Shown: piece after piece, positions 1 to 9,029 of the stretch
How the letters are laid out: each line of letters opens with the position of its first letter
Numbering within the stretch: position 1 is the stretch's first letter
From: Salinivirgaceae bacterium
GTDB taxonomy: Bacteria > Bacteroidota > Bacteroidia > Bacteroidales > SZUA-534
DNA: 43,484 nucleotides
Direction: 5' to 3'
NCBI GenBank assembly: GCA_017557785.1
Contig: JAFYYA010000069.1
Location: forward strand, 68,288 to 111,771
Made by a program: the position numbers and the translations under genes
Notes under the pieces: model-generated
Told to the model about the DNA's origin: nothing
Database searches by the model: none
What the model saw: the letters and a program-made list of their open reading frames with translations, nothing else

Positions 1-2097
1 GAAAACCCTGCAAAGTTTGAGCGTTTCAACGTACCATCCACACCAGAACCCATCTATGTGATTGACAAGGACAAAGAAATGGACAGGACAATCATTGAAC
101 TGATTTACAAAACGCCTGCCCTTCCCTACGAAATGTGCAACACAACAACATACTACGTGCAATCGTTCGTGCGCAGCATTGTGGAAATCGCTCTCAATGC
201 CCGACTTGCCGAACTTGCACGAAAAGACGACTGCCCGTTTGCTGTGGCCGAATGCTATTTCGACAACTATCTGCTTGCCAAAACTGAAGAATGCTTTATC
301 GGCGCCACCATCCCAAAAGAAGGCCGTGACAAAGATGCCGTGGCTCTGCTCATGCAGGAGATTGAACGCGCCCGCCGTTTCGGCATCACCGGCACTGAGG
401 CTTTCCGCGCCCGTCAGGATATTATGAGTTCGGCTGAGCGCCGCTATGACAACCGCGACAAGCAGTACAGCAGTTACTTTGTAAACAAGGCCGTGCGCCA
501 CTTCCTTAGCAACCGGCCCTACCCTGGCATTGCAGCCGAATATGATCTCTACAAATCGCTCGACGAGCAGTTAGGCAACACCAATATCTATTCGCAACTG
601 ATGGCCGGAGCCGCTGCGTCAATCGACACAAACTTCGTCTTTTTGGCAATGTACCCCGACAAGGAAGGTCTTGAACTGCCTACTGTAGATGAAATGAAAA
701 AGATTATTACCGATGCCCGCGCTGCTGAAGTGGAGCCGTTTGTGGACAATGTGAAGGACGAGCCGCTGATTGCAAAACTTCCCAAGAAAGGTACTATCAA
801 AAAAGAGAGCCCGTCTGACTTCGGCTACACCATGTGGACGCTCTCTAACGGCGCTCGTGTTTTCTTCAAGCAGACCGATTTCAGCAACACCGAGGTGCGT
901 ATGGTGGCTACCAGTTGGGGCGGCAACGCAACCATCAAGGACCCTGCTATGCTGCCGACAATCAAAACATTCAACAGCGTGATTGGCAGCACCGGCCTGG
1001 GCAACTTCACCACTACCGAATTGGACAAGAAACTTGCCGGAAAGCAAGTCAGCCTTCGTCCGTCACTGAGCACTTATCAAGAGTATTTGTCGGGTAGCTC
1101 GACACCGAAAGACATGCGCACACTGTTTGAACTCATCTATATGCGGTTCCAGGAACCGGCAAACGACGTTGATGGATTCAACAGTTGCATGGCACGGATG
1201 CGCACATCACTCGAGAATGCCGCCAAAGACCCGATGACCGCATTCAGCGACTCAATTAATGCCACTCTTTACGACCATAATCCACGTCAGATGGACATCA
1301 AAATTGAAGACCTTGACAAAGTCAAATATGAGGATATCCGCCGCATCTATAGCGAGCGCTTCAAATCGGCCGGAGACTTTGATTTCATCTTCACCGGTGC
1401 GTTCAACACCGACTCTCTGCGTCTGTTTGTTGAGCAGTACATTGCATCGCTGCCAGGTGTGAAGAAACGCGAGCCGCGCGCCACCGAGCAACTTGAAACT
1501 TACCATCGTGGCCCGATTGAGAATCGCTTCGAGCGCACTATGGAGACACCGCAAGCCTGGTTCTACCAATACTGGCACGGCGAACGCAAATTCAGTCCGG
1601 CAGAGCAACTTACTGCAAATGCCTACGGTTCGGCACTGCGCCAGCGTTATACCAATATCATTCGCGAGGAGAAAGGGTTTGCCTACTCTGTATCGGCATC
1701 GGCCGGAACGGGAACAGGTATAAAAGAAGGCTTCATGGTTGAGATATACTGCCCCTTCACACCGGCAAAATGCGACTCTGTGGCCATGTTGGTTCGTCAA
1801 AGCATCGATGACATTGCCGCCAACGGCGTAACAGCCGAGGAGTTGAACAGTTTCAAACTGTACCAGAAGAAGCAGTTCGACAACAATCAGCGCCAAAACG
1901 GTTATTGGTCAAACTTGATTGAGAACAAAATCGAGTGGAATGTCGATGGATACTCTGTGTTTGAAGCCAATCTTGAGAAACTCTCATCGGACGATATCCG
2001 CAACTTTGTGAAAGACGTGATTCTGCCGGCCAACAACTGCATAACCGTCATTATGCTTCCCGACGATTTCACTGAAAAAGAATTGCACGAGAGATAA
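1..2097 (+). CDS. M16 family zinc peptidase, C-terminal part (5' end outside the window)
   Basis: The reading frame is open from base 1, so the gene starts upstream of the window; the GTG at 58 is probably internal. About 698 residues are visible. Paired M16 (pitrilysin/insulinase-like) proteases of Bacteroidota are about 930 residues with two halves, and the zinc motif HxxEH lies in the N-terminal part, which is missing here. What is visible fits the later domains: a segment ending REEKGFAYSVSASAG, typical of M16 C-terminal domains, and the preceding TLSNGARVFFKQTDF stretch, which resembles the start of an M16 repeat ('L.NG..v...'). Expected role is proteolysis of peptides in the envelope; the location cannot be judged without the N-terminus. 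A strong hairpin terminator follows the stop codon. Confidence 0.85.
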   Translation, partial: ENPAKFERFNVPSTPEPIYVIDKDKEMDRTIIELIYKTPALPYEMCNTTTYYVQSFVRSIVEIALNARLAELARKDDCPFAVAECYFDNYLLAKTEECFIGATIPKEGRDKDAVALLMQEIERARRFGITGTEAFRARQDIMSSAERRYDNRDKQYSSYFVNKAVRHFLSNRPYPGIAAEYDLYKSLDEQLGNTNIYSQLMAGAAASIDTNFVFLAMYPDKEGLELPTVDEMKKIITDARAAEVEPFVDNVKDEPLIAKLPKKGTIKKESPSDFGYTMWTLSNGARVFFKQTDFSNTEVRMVATSWGGNATIKDPAMLPTIKTFNSVIGSTGLGNFTTTELDKKLAGKQVSLRPSLSTYQEYLSGSSTPKDMRTLFELIYMRFQEPANDVDGFNSCMARMRTSLENAAKDPMTAFSDSINATLYDHNPRQMDIKIEDLDKVKYEDIRRIYSERFKSAGDFDFIFTGAFNTDSLRLFVEQYIASLPGVKKREPRATEQLETYHRGPIENRFERTMETPQAWFYQYWHGERKFSPAEQLTANAYGSALRQRYTNIIREEKGFAYSVSASAGTGTGIKEGFMVEIYCPFTPAKCDSVAMLVRQSIDDIAANGVTAEELNSFKLYQKKQFDNNQRQNGYWSNLIENKIEWNVDGYSVFEANLEKLSSDDIRNFVKDVILPANNCITVIMLPDDFTEKELHER

Positions 2098-2124
2098 TTA
2101 GTTTGAATGCTAATGATATTTTCG

Positions 2125-2158
2125 AAGAAGGACGGCAGAAACCGTCCTTCTTTTTTTT
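2125..2158 (+). terminator. Rho-independent terminator after the M16 gene
   Basis: A 9-bp perfect stem (GAAGGACGG at 2127-2135 with CCGTCCTTC at 2142-2150), extended by two A-T pairs, has a 6-nt loop and is followed by a run of eight T residues. Confidence 0.9.
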
Positions 2159-2263
2159 GCTTACGCACCGTAATTCTATTTTATTAAACTTTTTCTAATC
2201 AAACAATTAGAAGGATGCGGTATAATCCCATTGCCAATTAGGGGGATTTTTTTCGGTAATTAG

Positions 2264-2294
2264 TTTGTTATTGAAAGCCAAATTCATACTTTTG
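2264..2294 (+). promoter_or_regulatory. Promoter of the tRNA-Ser gene
   Basis: TTTG at 2264-2267 and TACTTTTG at 2287-2294 are separated by exactly 19 nt. This matches the Bacteroidota primary sigma consensus TTTG-N19-TAnnTTTG. The tRNA begins 38 nt after the -7 box. Confidence 0.85.
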
Positions 2295-2331
2295 TGCCGC
2301 TCAAATGAGCACGTTCAGCACAGAACACTTT

Positions 2332-2419
2332 GGAGAGGTGGGTGAGTGGCTGAAACCAACAGTTTGCTAAACTGTCGTACGCGATTAGTGTACCACGAGT
2401 TCGAATCTCGTCCTCTCCG
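2332..2419 (+). tRNA. tRNA-Ser (anticodon GCT)
   Basis: The acceptor stem GGAGAGG (2332-2338) pairs with CCTCTCC (2412-2418), and G2419 is the discriminator. The anticodon arm reads CAGTTTGCTAAACTG with GCT in the loop, decoding AGC/AGU. A long variable arm (GCGATTAGTGTACCACG region) and the TTCGAATC T-loop are typical of a class II tRNA-Ser. CCA is not encoded. Length is 88 nt. Confidence 0.95.
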
Positions 2420-2423
2420 CAAG

Positions 2424-2449
2424 AAGCCGCCGATAAAAGGCGGTTTTTT
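2424..2449 (+). terminator. Terminator of the tRNA-Ser gene
   Basis: CCGCC (2427-2431) pairs with GGCGG (2439-2443); G-T and A-T pairs extend the stem, and six T residues follow. It starts 4 nt after the tRNA. Confidence 0.85.
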
Positions 2450-2477
2450 GTTGCATATACTGCTAGTCAACCTGAAA

Positions 2478-2867
2478 TTACTGGATTTTGGTCAGATAAC
2501 CATTAATCATCTCGAGCAGAAGATTGCCGGCAATGGGTTTCGACACGTAATTGTCGCAGCCGGCGGCAAGAATCTCTTCGCGTTCGCCGAAGAGCGCAAA
2601 GGCTGTTTGGGCGATAATCACCATTTGCGGGCAGAATTTCTTTATCTCGACGGCTGCGGTTTTGCCGTCCATGACGGGCATCATCATATCCATCAGCACA
2701 ATGTCGATGTCGGGTTGGCTGGCAACGGCTTCAACGGCTTCAGCGCCATTCTTTGCCCACACAATTTCGGCATTGGTTTTCTTAAGCAACGCCTTCAGAT
2801 ACAAGAAGTTGGTGGACTCATCTTCGGCGATGAGTATTTTTTTCCCGCTGAAATTGTATTTATCCAT
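2478..2867 (-). CDS. Stand-alone response-regulator receiver domain protein
   Basis: The protein is 129 residues and consists only of a CheY-like receiver domain with no output domain. Canonical residues are visible: acidic pocket E15/D16 (AEDE), phospho-acceptor D60 (LMDMMMP), T88 and K110 (SKP). The sequence resembles receiver modules of hybrid sensor kinases, such as the MPVMDG motif. The ATG at 2867 was chosen; a TTG two codons upstream would be in frame but is less likely. It is divergent from hflX, with the two -7 boxes 12 nt apart. No cognate kinase is encoded nearby, so its partner is unknown. It could be a phosphate shuttle or a diffusible regulator acting by protein-protein contact. 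Confidence 0.9.
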   Translation of the reverse strand: MDKYNFSGKKILIAEDESTNFLYLKALLKKTNAEIVWAKNGAEAVEAVASQPDIDIVLMDMMMPVMDGKTAAVEIKKFCPQMVIIAQTAFALFGEREEILAAGCDNYVSKPIAGNLLLEMINGYLTKIQ

Positions 2868-2893
2868 ACCCAATTTGGTTTTTCAATGCTTCC

Positions 2894-2901
2894 CAAAGGT
2901 A
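2894..2901 (-). promoter_or_regulatory. -7 box for the receiver protein gene
   Basis: Read on the minus strand this is TACCTTTG, matching TAnnTTTG, 26 nt upstream of the ATG at 2867. No clear -33 box is seen. Confidence 0.6.
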
Positions 2902-2913
2902 TAAAAATAATTG

Positions 2914-2921
2914 TAGTTTTG
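2914..2921 (+). promoter_or_regulatory. -7 box for hflX
   Basis: TAGTTTTG matches TAnnTTTG and lies 23 nt upstream of the hflX ATG. It is back to back with the minus-strand -7 box at 2894-2901. A -33 TTTG at the right spacing is not evident. Confidence 0.6.
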
Positions 2922-2944
2922 CACGCATCACACAAATCATCGCG

Positions 2945-4162
2945 ATGGGCAAGATAAACATAATTGGACAGGAAAGCGCCGAGACGGCCGTGCTTGTGGG
3001 CGTCATCACTCAGGAACAGGACGAAGCCAAGGTTAACGAATACCTTGACGAACTCGCTTTTCTGGCCGATACTGCCGGTGCTGTCACTGTGAACCGATTC
3101 ACGCAGAAGATGGACAAACCCAACGGCGCCACTTTTCTAGGTTCGGGTAAGATAAAGGAAGTTGCCGAGTATGTTGAGCAGAACAATGTCAGCCTTGTGA
3201 TTTTCGATGATGAACTTACACCCACGCAGTTAAGAAATCTTGAAAACATGTTCAAGGCGCGTGTGCTCGACCGCACAAACCTTATTCTCGATATTTTCGC
3301 GCAGCGTGCACAAACAGCACACGCCAAGGTACAGGTCGAACTGGCGCAGTATCAATATCTTCTGCCCCGCCTTACGCGAATGTGGACACACCTTGAGCGC
3401 CAACGAGGCGGCATCGGAATGCGCGGGCCGGGCGAGACGCAGATTGAAACCGACCGCCGCATCATTCTCGACAAGATTGCCCACCTGAAAGAGCAACTAT
3501 CGAAAATCGACCGCCAGATGGCCACACAGCGCAAAAACCGCGGTCAGATGGTTCGCATTGCACTTGTGGGGTACACCAATGTGGGCAAGTCGACCATTAT
3601 GAACCTATTGAGCAAAAGCGATGTGTTTGCCGAAAACAAGCTGTTTGCCACTCTCGACACCACTGTGCGAAAAGTGGTGATTGGCAATCTGCCGTTCCTG
3701 CTTTCGGACACGGTTGGGTTTATCCGCAAACTGCCGCACGGCCTTGTTGAATCGTTCAAATCGACACTCGACGAGGTGCGTGAAGCCGATATTCTACTGC
3801 ATGTGGTCGATGTGTCGCACCCAGGGTTTGAAGATCAGATAAATGTGGTCAACAATACTCTGCAAGAAATTGGCGCACAGAACATTCCAACATATGTGGT
3901 GTTCAACAAGATTGACAATTACAAATTTGAGCCCCAGGACGAGTTCGACCTGATGCCACCAACCCGCAACAACATCCCGCTCGAAGAGTTGAAACGCTCA
4001 TGGATTGCCAAAAACAATCTGCCGTGCATCTTCATCTCGGCCAAAGAGCACGTCAACATCGATGAATTCCGCAATCTGATTTACGATAAGGCTCGAGCCA
4101 TTCACGCTGAACGCTATCCCTACAACAATTTCCTGTTCGACACGTTTGACGAAGATAATTGA
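2945..4162 (+). CDS. hflX: GTPase HflX
   Basis: This 405-residue protein is a ribosome-associated GTPase which, in characterised relatives, binds the 50S subunit and splits stalled or hibernating ribosomes. The N-terminal HflX domain contains the conserved RGGIGMRGPGETQIETDRR stretch (about 154-172), followed by a coiled linker. The G domain has G1 GYTNVGKS (209-216), G3 DTVG (254-257) and G4 NKID (320-323). Length is normal. The C-terminus ends in a divergent acidic tail (FDTFDEDN). It heads a probable transcription unit with the MazG-like gene 12 nt downstream and lepA beyond, although lepA also has its own -7 box. Confidence 0.97.
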   Translation: MGKINIIGQESAETAVLVGVITQEQDEAKVNEYLDELAFLADTAGAVTVNRFTQKMDKPNGATFLGSGKIKEVAEYVEQNNVSLVIFDDELTPTQLRNLENMFKARVLDRTNLILDIFAQRAQTAHAKVQVELAQYQYLLPRLTRMWTHLERQRGGIGMRGPGETQIETDRRIILDKIAHLKEQLSKIDRQMATQRKNRGQMVRIALVGYTNVGKSTIMNLLSKSDVFAENKLFATLDTTVRKVVIGNLPFLLSDTVGFIRKLPHGLVESFKSTLDEVREADILLHVVDVSHPGFEDQINVVNNTLQEIGAQNIPTYVVFNKIDNYKFEPQDEFDLMPPTRNNIPLEELKRSWIAKNNLPCIFISAKEHVNIDEFRNLIYDKARAIHAERYPYNNFLFDTFDEDN

Positions 4163-4174
4163 CAAATAACAACT

Positions 4175-4516
4175 ATGGAACTGACAATCAAACAGGTTCA
4201 GCAGCAAGTTGATGAGTGGATAAAAACCTACGGGGTGCGCTATTTCGGCGAACTGACAAATATGGCTCTGCTCACTGAGGAAGTGGGCGAAATGGCACGA
4301 ATCATTGCACGCACTTACGGCGAGCAGTCGTTCAAAGAGAGCGACCGCGAAAAAGACCTTGCCGACGAGATGGCTGACGTGCTATGGGTGCTCATCTGCC
4401 TTGCCAACCAAACAGGCACCGACCTTACGGAAGCCTTTGCCCGCAACATCGAAAAGAAAACCCGGCGCGATTCATCAAGACACATTGAGAATCCGAAGTT
4501 GGGCAATAGGCAATAG
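4175..4516 (+). CDS. MazG-like nucleotide pyrophosphohydrolase
   Basis: The protein is 113 residues, a single all-alpha MazG-type domain as in the short MazG/RS21-C6-like family. The Mg-binding pattern EExxE (E35, E36, E39) followed by ExxD (E65, D68) is intact. Family members hydrolyse (d)NTPs or related nucleotides to the monophosphate and pyrophosphate as housecleaning; the exact substrate cannot be read from sequence. The gene starts 12 nt after hflX and so is probably co-transcribed with it. The last ten residues are low in conservation features, and the coding end runs into the lepA promoter region. Confidence 0.88.
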   Translation: MELTIKQVQQQVDEWIKTYGVRYFGELTNMALLTEEVGEMARIIARTYGEQSFKESDREKDLADEMADVLWVLICLANQTGTDLTEAFARNIEKKTRRDSSRHIENPKLGNRQ

Positions 4517-4526
4517 TTTCTTTGAT

Positions 4527-4534
4527 TATCTTTG
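4527..4534 (+). promoter_or_regulatory. -7 box for lepA
   Basis: TATCTTTG matches TAnnTTTG, 18 nt before the lepA ATG. The position implies a very short untranslated leader. No well-spaced -33 TTTG was found. Confidence 0.6.
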
Positions 4535-4552
4535 CACCTTAAAAATCTGCAA

Positions 4553-6343
4553 ATGGACAACATCCGCAATTTCTGCATCATAGCGCACATCGACCACGGC
4601 AAGAGCACTCTGGCCGACCGTCTGCTTCAGTACACGGGCACCGTCAACGAGAGACAGGCGCAGGACCAGGTTCTCGACGATATGGACCTTGAGCGCGAGC
4701 GCGGCATCACCATCAAGAGCCACGCCATCCAAATGGATTATATGTACGAGGGCAAGAAATACGTGCTGAACCTGATTGACACCCCAGGGCACGTCGATTT
4801 CTCGTACGAGGTTTCGCGCTCGATTGCCGCCTGCGAGGGGGCGCTGCTCATTGTCGACGCCACACAAGGCATTCAGGCTCAGACCATTTCGAACCTTTAC
4901 CTTGCCATTGAGCATAATCTTGAGATAATCCCCGTCATTAATAAAATCGACCTTCCGAACGCTATGCCCGAAGATGTGAAGGACCAGATTGTGGACCTTA
5001 TCGGCTGCGACCGCGACGACATTCTGGCGGCCAGCGGCAAGACGGGTGAGGGCGTGGATAAGATTCTGGAGCGCATTGTGCAAGTGATTCCGCCGCCAAA
5101 AGGCGACCCGCAGGCACCGCTTCAGGCGCTGATTTTCGATTCGGTTTTCAACTCGTTCCGCGGCATCATCGCCTATTTCAAGATTGTGAACGGTGAGATT
5201 GCGACTGGCGATTTTGTGAAGTTTGTGAACACTGGCAAGCAATATAATGCCGACGAGGTGGGCGTCCTTCGGCTCGACCGCGAACCGCGCAAGGTGCTGA
5301 AAACTGGCGACGTGGGCTACATTATTTCAGGCATCAAGACATCGCGCGAGGTGAAGGTGGGCGACACTATCACTCACGTCGACCGTCCGTGCGCCGCCGC
5401 CATCGAGGGTTTCGAAGAGGTGAAGCCAATGGTGTTCGCGGGTGTCTATCCTGTGGTGGCCGACGAGTACGAGGACCTTCGTGCATCGCTCGAGAAACTG
5501 CAACTGAACGACGCTTCACTGACTTTCCAACCCGAATCGTCGGCGGCTCTGGGATTCGGCTTCCGCTGCGGCTTCCTGGGTCTGCTTCATATGGAAATCA
5601 TTCAGGAACGGCTCGACCGCGAGTTCAATATGGACGTCATCACAACCGTGCCAAACGTTTCGTTCATCTGCCACACCAAAAAAGGCGAGACCCTTGAGGT
5701 GCACAACCCGTCGGGGCTGCCGCCTGTCAACACCATCGACTATATTGAGGAACCGTACATCAACGCGCAGATTATATCGAACGTGGACTACATCGGCAGC
5801 ATTATGAAACTCTGCATCGACAAGCGCGGCGTGCTCAAGAACCAGACCTACGTGACGGGCAACCGCGTTGAGGTGACGTTTGATATGCCGCTGTCGGAAA
5901 TTGTGTTCGATTTTTACGACAAACTGAAAAGTATATCAAAGGGTTACGCGTCGTTCGACTACCACCCCAGCGGATACGGGCGCGCCAATTTGGTGAAACT
6001 CGATATTCTGCTCAACGGCGAGGGTGTTGACGCGCTATCGTCGCTCATCCATGCCGACCACGCCTACGACCTTGGCCGCAAAATGTGCGAGAAGTTGAAG
6101 GAACTGATTCCGCGCCAGCAGTTCGACGTGGCCATTCAGGCGGCCATTGGCGCCAAAATCATTGCCCGCGAAACTGTGCGCCAGGTGCGTAAGGACGTGA
6201 CGGCCAAATGCTACGGCGGCGACGTCTCGCGAAAGCGCAAACTGCTTGAAAAACAGAAGGAAGGCAAGAAACGTATGCGCCAGATTGGAACCGTTGAGGT
6301 GCCGCAGAAGGCGTTCTTGGCGGTGCTGAAGTTGGATAATTAA
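4553..6343 (+). CDS. lepA: Elongation factor 4 (LepA)
   Basis: This 596-residue translational GTPase acts on the ribosome; E. coli LepA is associated with back-translocation and with 30S biogenesis or initiation. The ATG at 4553 was chosen because the family start is M(x)[17 protein letters not shown]; the upstream TTG at 4532 lies inside the -7 box region. Motifs seen are G1 AHIDHGKS, the switch I RGITIKS stretch, DTPGH and NKID. The family-specific C-terminal domain ends with KAKCYGGD-like, [16 protein letters not shown] and [12 protein letters not shown] signatures. Length is normal. It stands 36 nt after the MazG-like gene and is followed by a low-complexity A/T-rich spacer before the DUF4837 gene. 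Confidence 0.98.
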   Translation: MDNIRNFCIIAHIDHGKSTLADRLLQYTGTVNERQAQDQVLDDMDLERERGITIKSHAIQMDYMYEGKKYVLNLIDTPGHVDFSYEVSRSIAACEGALLIVDATQGIQAQTISNLYLAIEHNLEIIPVINKIDLPNAMPEDVKDQIVDLIGCDRDDILAASGKTGEGVDKILERIVQVIPPPKGDPQAPLQALIFDSVFNSFRGIIAYFKIVNGEIATGDFVKFVNTGKQYNADEVGVLRLDREPRKVLKTGDVGYIISGIKTSREVKVGDTITHVDRPCAAAIEGFEEVKPMVFAGVYPVVADEYEDLRASLEKLQLNDASLTFQPESSAALGFGFRCGFLGLLHMEIIQERLDREFNMDVITTVPNVSFICHTKKGETLEVHNPSGLPPVNTIDYIEEPYINAQIISNVDYIGSIMKLCIDKRGVLKNQTYVTGNRVEVTFDMPLSEIVFDFYDKLKSISKGYASFDYHPSGYGRANLVKLDILLNGEGVDALSSLIHADHAYDLGRKMCEKLKELIPRQQFDVAIQAAIGAKIIARETVRQVRKDVTAKCYGGDVSRKRKLLEKQKEGKKRMRQIGTVEVPQKAFLAVLKLDN

Positions 6344-6412
6344 CGCAAACGCAGACTGAAAACGCAAACAAAAACTTATAACTTAACAACTTAAAACTTA
6401 ATACCTTATAAT

Positions 6413-7429
6413 ATGAAACCGACTAATTATCTGCTGATTGCCACAGCGTTTGCAGCCGCGGTTCTCACCGCCTGCACAGGCAAGGTTCGCGAGAAAATGC
6501 TTCCGCAAATATCGGGTGCCGCTGGCGAAGTGGTTGTTGTGATTGAAGACGATGTGTGGAAAGCCACCGCCGACACCATATTGAACATTTTGGCCGAAGA
6601 TGTGCCAGGACTGCCACAGAGTGAGCCATTGTTCGACGTGGTGAGAATCCCGAACAAGGCATTCACAGAGATTTTCCAGCGTCACCGCAACATTGTCAGT
6701 TGCCGTGTAGCGTCGGACAGCGCAGCAGGCATAATGGTTGCACAAGACCTTTGGGCCGCACCGCAGACTGTTGTCCGCATAACAGCCCGCAGTGCCCGTG
6801 CTCTCGACTCGCTCATATCGGCCAACCGCGATTACCTTGTGCCCCTTCTGCTCAAAGCCGAGCAAGACCGAATCATTAAGAACTACGCCACCTTCCCCGA
6901 CCGCGAGGTGATGTCGAAACTTGAGCGCTCGGCCAGCGTAACAATGACAATACCAAAGGGTTACACCTTCGATATGGACACCAGTTGCATACTCAACGGC
7001 GATACCTGCCACTTCATTTGGATTTCGCACGAGACGCCCGAAATCAGCCAGGGTCTTTTCGTCTATTATTACAAATACACTGATACTCTGATGCTTACTC
7101 GCGACCGCCTGTTGGCAATGCGCAACCTGATGTGCAAGCGTTTTGTTGGCGGTCCTGCGGACGGCTCGTATATGACCACCGTCGCATACGAGGATGTGAC
7201 CACTTTCCGCTCGTTCCACCGCCGCGGTCAATACACCGCCGAGTTGCGCGGCCTGTGGGAGACTCACGGCGACTTTATGGGCGGGCCATTCGTCAGCCTT
7301 ACGCAGTACGACGAGAAGCGCGGCCGCATTGTCACCGTCGATGGCTTTGTGTACGCAGGCAAGAAGGACAAACGCAACTATATGCGTCAGATTGAAGCGA
7401 TTATGAGCACGATGAAGTTTGCAGAATGA
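6413..7429 (+). CDS. DUF4837 family lipoprotein
   Basis: The protein is 338 residues. A lipoprotein signal (about 20 residues, hydrophobic core then LTACTG, lipobox Cys at about 21) points to export and lipid anchoring. The mature part resembles the Bacteroidota DUF4837 family: an early EVVVVIEDDVWKATADTIL-like segment, then DVPGLPQSEPLFDVVRIP and later QGLFVYYYKYTD and GGPADGSYMTT. No enzymatic motif is evident and no biochemical function is known to me for this family. Start: ATG at 6413 gives a complete signal peptide. The 69-nt spacer before it is A/T-rich and repetitive, and no clear promoter was seen. Assignment to the family is from recall of its conserved segments. Confidence 0.8.
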   Translation: MKPTNYLLIATAFAAAVLTACTGKVREKMLPQISGAAGEVVVVIEDDVWKATADTILNILAEDVPGLPQSEPLFDVVRIPNKAFTEIFQRHRNIVSCRVASDSAAGIMVAQDLWAAPQTVVRITARSARALDSLISANRDYLVPLLLKAEQDRIIKNYATFPDREVMSKLERSASVTMTIPKGYTFDMDTSCILNGDTCHFIWISHETPEISQGLFVYYYKYTDTLMLTRDRLLAMRNLMCKRFVGGPADGSYMTTVAYEDVTTFRSFHRRGQYTAELRGLWETHGDFMGGPFVSLTQYDEKRGRIVTVDGFVYAGKKDKRNYMRQIEAIMSTMKFAE

Positions 7430-7551
7430 TTGATTAATTGAAGGCATAATTAGGCATAAGGCAAAAGGCATAAGAGGTTGAGAAAGTTTAGAGACTAACT
7501 CTTCTAAACAGCACAGCGCTTCAACCTGTTCAACCTGTTAAACTTTAAACG

Positions 7552-8991
7552 ATGGACAACACCAACATAATCAGCGAGGTAACCGACAGCGAGTACAAAT
7601 ACGGCTTTGTGTCGGACATTGAGCACGACACCATTGGCAAGGGCTTGAACGAGGACGTCATTCGGCTCATTTCGAGCAAGAAGGAAGAGCCCGAATGGCT
7701 GCTCGAATTCCGTTTGAAGGCCTATCGCCATTGGCTGACACAAAAAATGCCCACTTGGGCGCACCTTGACATTCCAGAAATTGATTATCAGGATATTATC
7801 TACTATTCGGCACCAAAACAGAACGTCAAGCCTGAAAACGGCGAGATTGACCCCGAACTGAAAAAGACTTTCGATAAGTTGGGCATTCCGCTCGATGAGC
7901 AAAAGGCGCTCTCGGGCGTGGCTTTCGATGCCGTAATGGACAGTGTATCAGTAAAAACCACCTACAAAGACGCACTTGCGGAGCGCGGCATAATCTTCTG
8001 CTCGTTCAGCGAGGCCGTCCGCAACCACCCCGACCTTGTGCGGCAGTATCTTGGCTCGGTAGTTCCGCCAACCGACAACTATTTTGCGGCTCTCAACTCG
8101 GCTGTCTTCAGCGACGGCTCGTTCTGCTATATCCCGAAAGGGGTGCGCTGCCCAATGGAGTTGAGCACCTATTTCCGCATAAACGCCGCCAAAACGGGAC
8201 AGTTCGAGCGCACGCTAATTGTCTGTGACGATGATAGTTACGTGAGTTACCTTGAAGGCTGCACCGCACCCCGCCGCGATGAGAACCAACTGCACGCCGC
8301 CATTGTTGAGATTGTGGTGATGAACAACGCCGAAGTGAAATATTCGACCGTGCAGAACTGGTATCCAGGCGACAAGGAGGGCCGCGGCGGCATTTACAAC
8401 TTTGTGACCAAGCGCGGCCTGTGCAAGGGCGTGAACGCGCGGCTGTCGTGGAGTCAGGTGGAGACGGGCTCGGCCATTACGTGGAAATATCCAGGCACGG
8501 TGCTCTTGGGCGACGGCTCGTCGTCGGAGTTCTACTCGGTGGCCGTCACCAATAACCACCAGCAGGCCGACACTGGCTCGAAAATGATTCACATTGGCAA
8601 GAACACCAGCAGCCGCATAGTGTCGAAGGGAATTTCGGCAGGTCAGAGCCAGAACAGTTACCGCGGCCTTGTCAAGGTCTCGGCCAACGCCGACGGGGCG
8701 CGTAACTACTCGCAGTGCGACTCGCTGCTTTTGGGCGACAAATGCGGCGCCCACACGTTTCCTTACGTTGAGTGCCTGAACAACACTGCCGTGCTCGAGC
8801 ACGAGGCCACCACGTCGAAAATCGGTGAGGACCAGATTTTCTACTGCAACCAACGCGGCATTTCAACCGAAGACGCCGTTGGCCTGATTGTGAACGGCTA
8901 CGCCAAAGAGGTGCTGAACACCCTGCCGATGGAGTTCGCCGTTGAAGCGCAGAAACTGCTGCAAGTCAGTCTGGAAGGAAGTGTGGGGTGA
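7552..8991 (+). CDS. sufB: Fe-S cluster assembly scaffold SufB
   Basis: This 479-residue protein is the scaffold subunit of the SufBC2D complex, in which iron-sulfur clusters are built in the cytoplasm. The sequence shows the SufB N-terminal segment, including [13 protein letters not shown] and the YYSAPK stretch, followed by the SufBD beta-helix core with [27 protein letters not shown] and the [16 protein letters not shown] signature. Length is normal. Unusually, sufC and sufD are not adjacent: they lie about 32 kb away on the other strand (41200-43317). Upstream is a 122-nt low-complexity spacer with no clear promoter. Downstream, an Ig-like lipoprotein gene begins 38 nt after the stop with its own -7 box. 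Confidence 0.97.
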   Translation: MDNTNIISEVTDSEYKYGFVSDIEHDTIGKGLNEDVIRLISSKKEEPEWLLEFRLKAYRHWLTQKMPTWAHLDIPEIDYQDIIYYSAPKQNVKPENGEIDPELKKTFDKLGIPLDEQKALSGVAFDAVMDSVSVKTTYKDALAERGIIFCSFSEAVRNHPDLVRQYLGSVVPPTDNYFAALNSAVFSDGSFCYIPKGVRCPMELSTYFRINAAKTGQFERTLIVCDDDSYVSYLEGCTAPRRDENQLHAAIVEIVVMNNAEVKYSTVQNWYPGDKEGRGGIYNFVTKRGLCKGVNARLSWSQVETGSAITWKYPGTVLLGDGSSSEFYSVAVTNNHQQADTGSKMIHIGKNTSSRIVSKGISAGQSQNSYRGLVKVSANADGARNYSQCDSLLLGDKCGAHTFPYVECLNNTAVLEHEATTSKIGEDQIFYCNQRGISTEDAVGLIVNGYAKEVLNTLPMEFAVEAQKLLQVSLEGSVG

Positions 8992-8996
8992 TTTAC

Positions 8997-9004
8997 TATA
9001 TTTG
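8997..9004 (+). promoter_or_regulatory. -7 box for the Ig-like lipoprotein / DUF3108 pair
   Basis: TATATTTG matches TAnnTTTG, 25 nt before the ATG at 9030 and just after the sufB stop. This suggests that the pair is transcribed separately from sufB. No -33 TTTG at the expected spacing. Confidence 0.55.
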
Positions 9005-9029
9005 AAATAGAAATAAGGAATCGATTATA

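Noticed and set aside
6398-7471. Long minus-strand open frame opposite the DUF4837 gene
   Set aside because: The plus strand has a signal peptide and family signatures; the minus frame is a shadow arising from codon bias.
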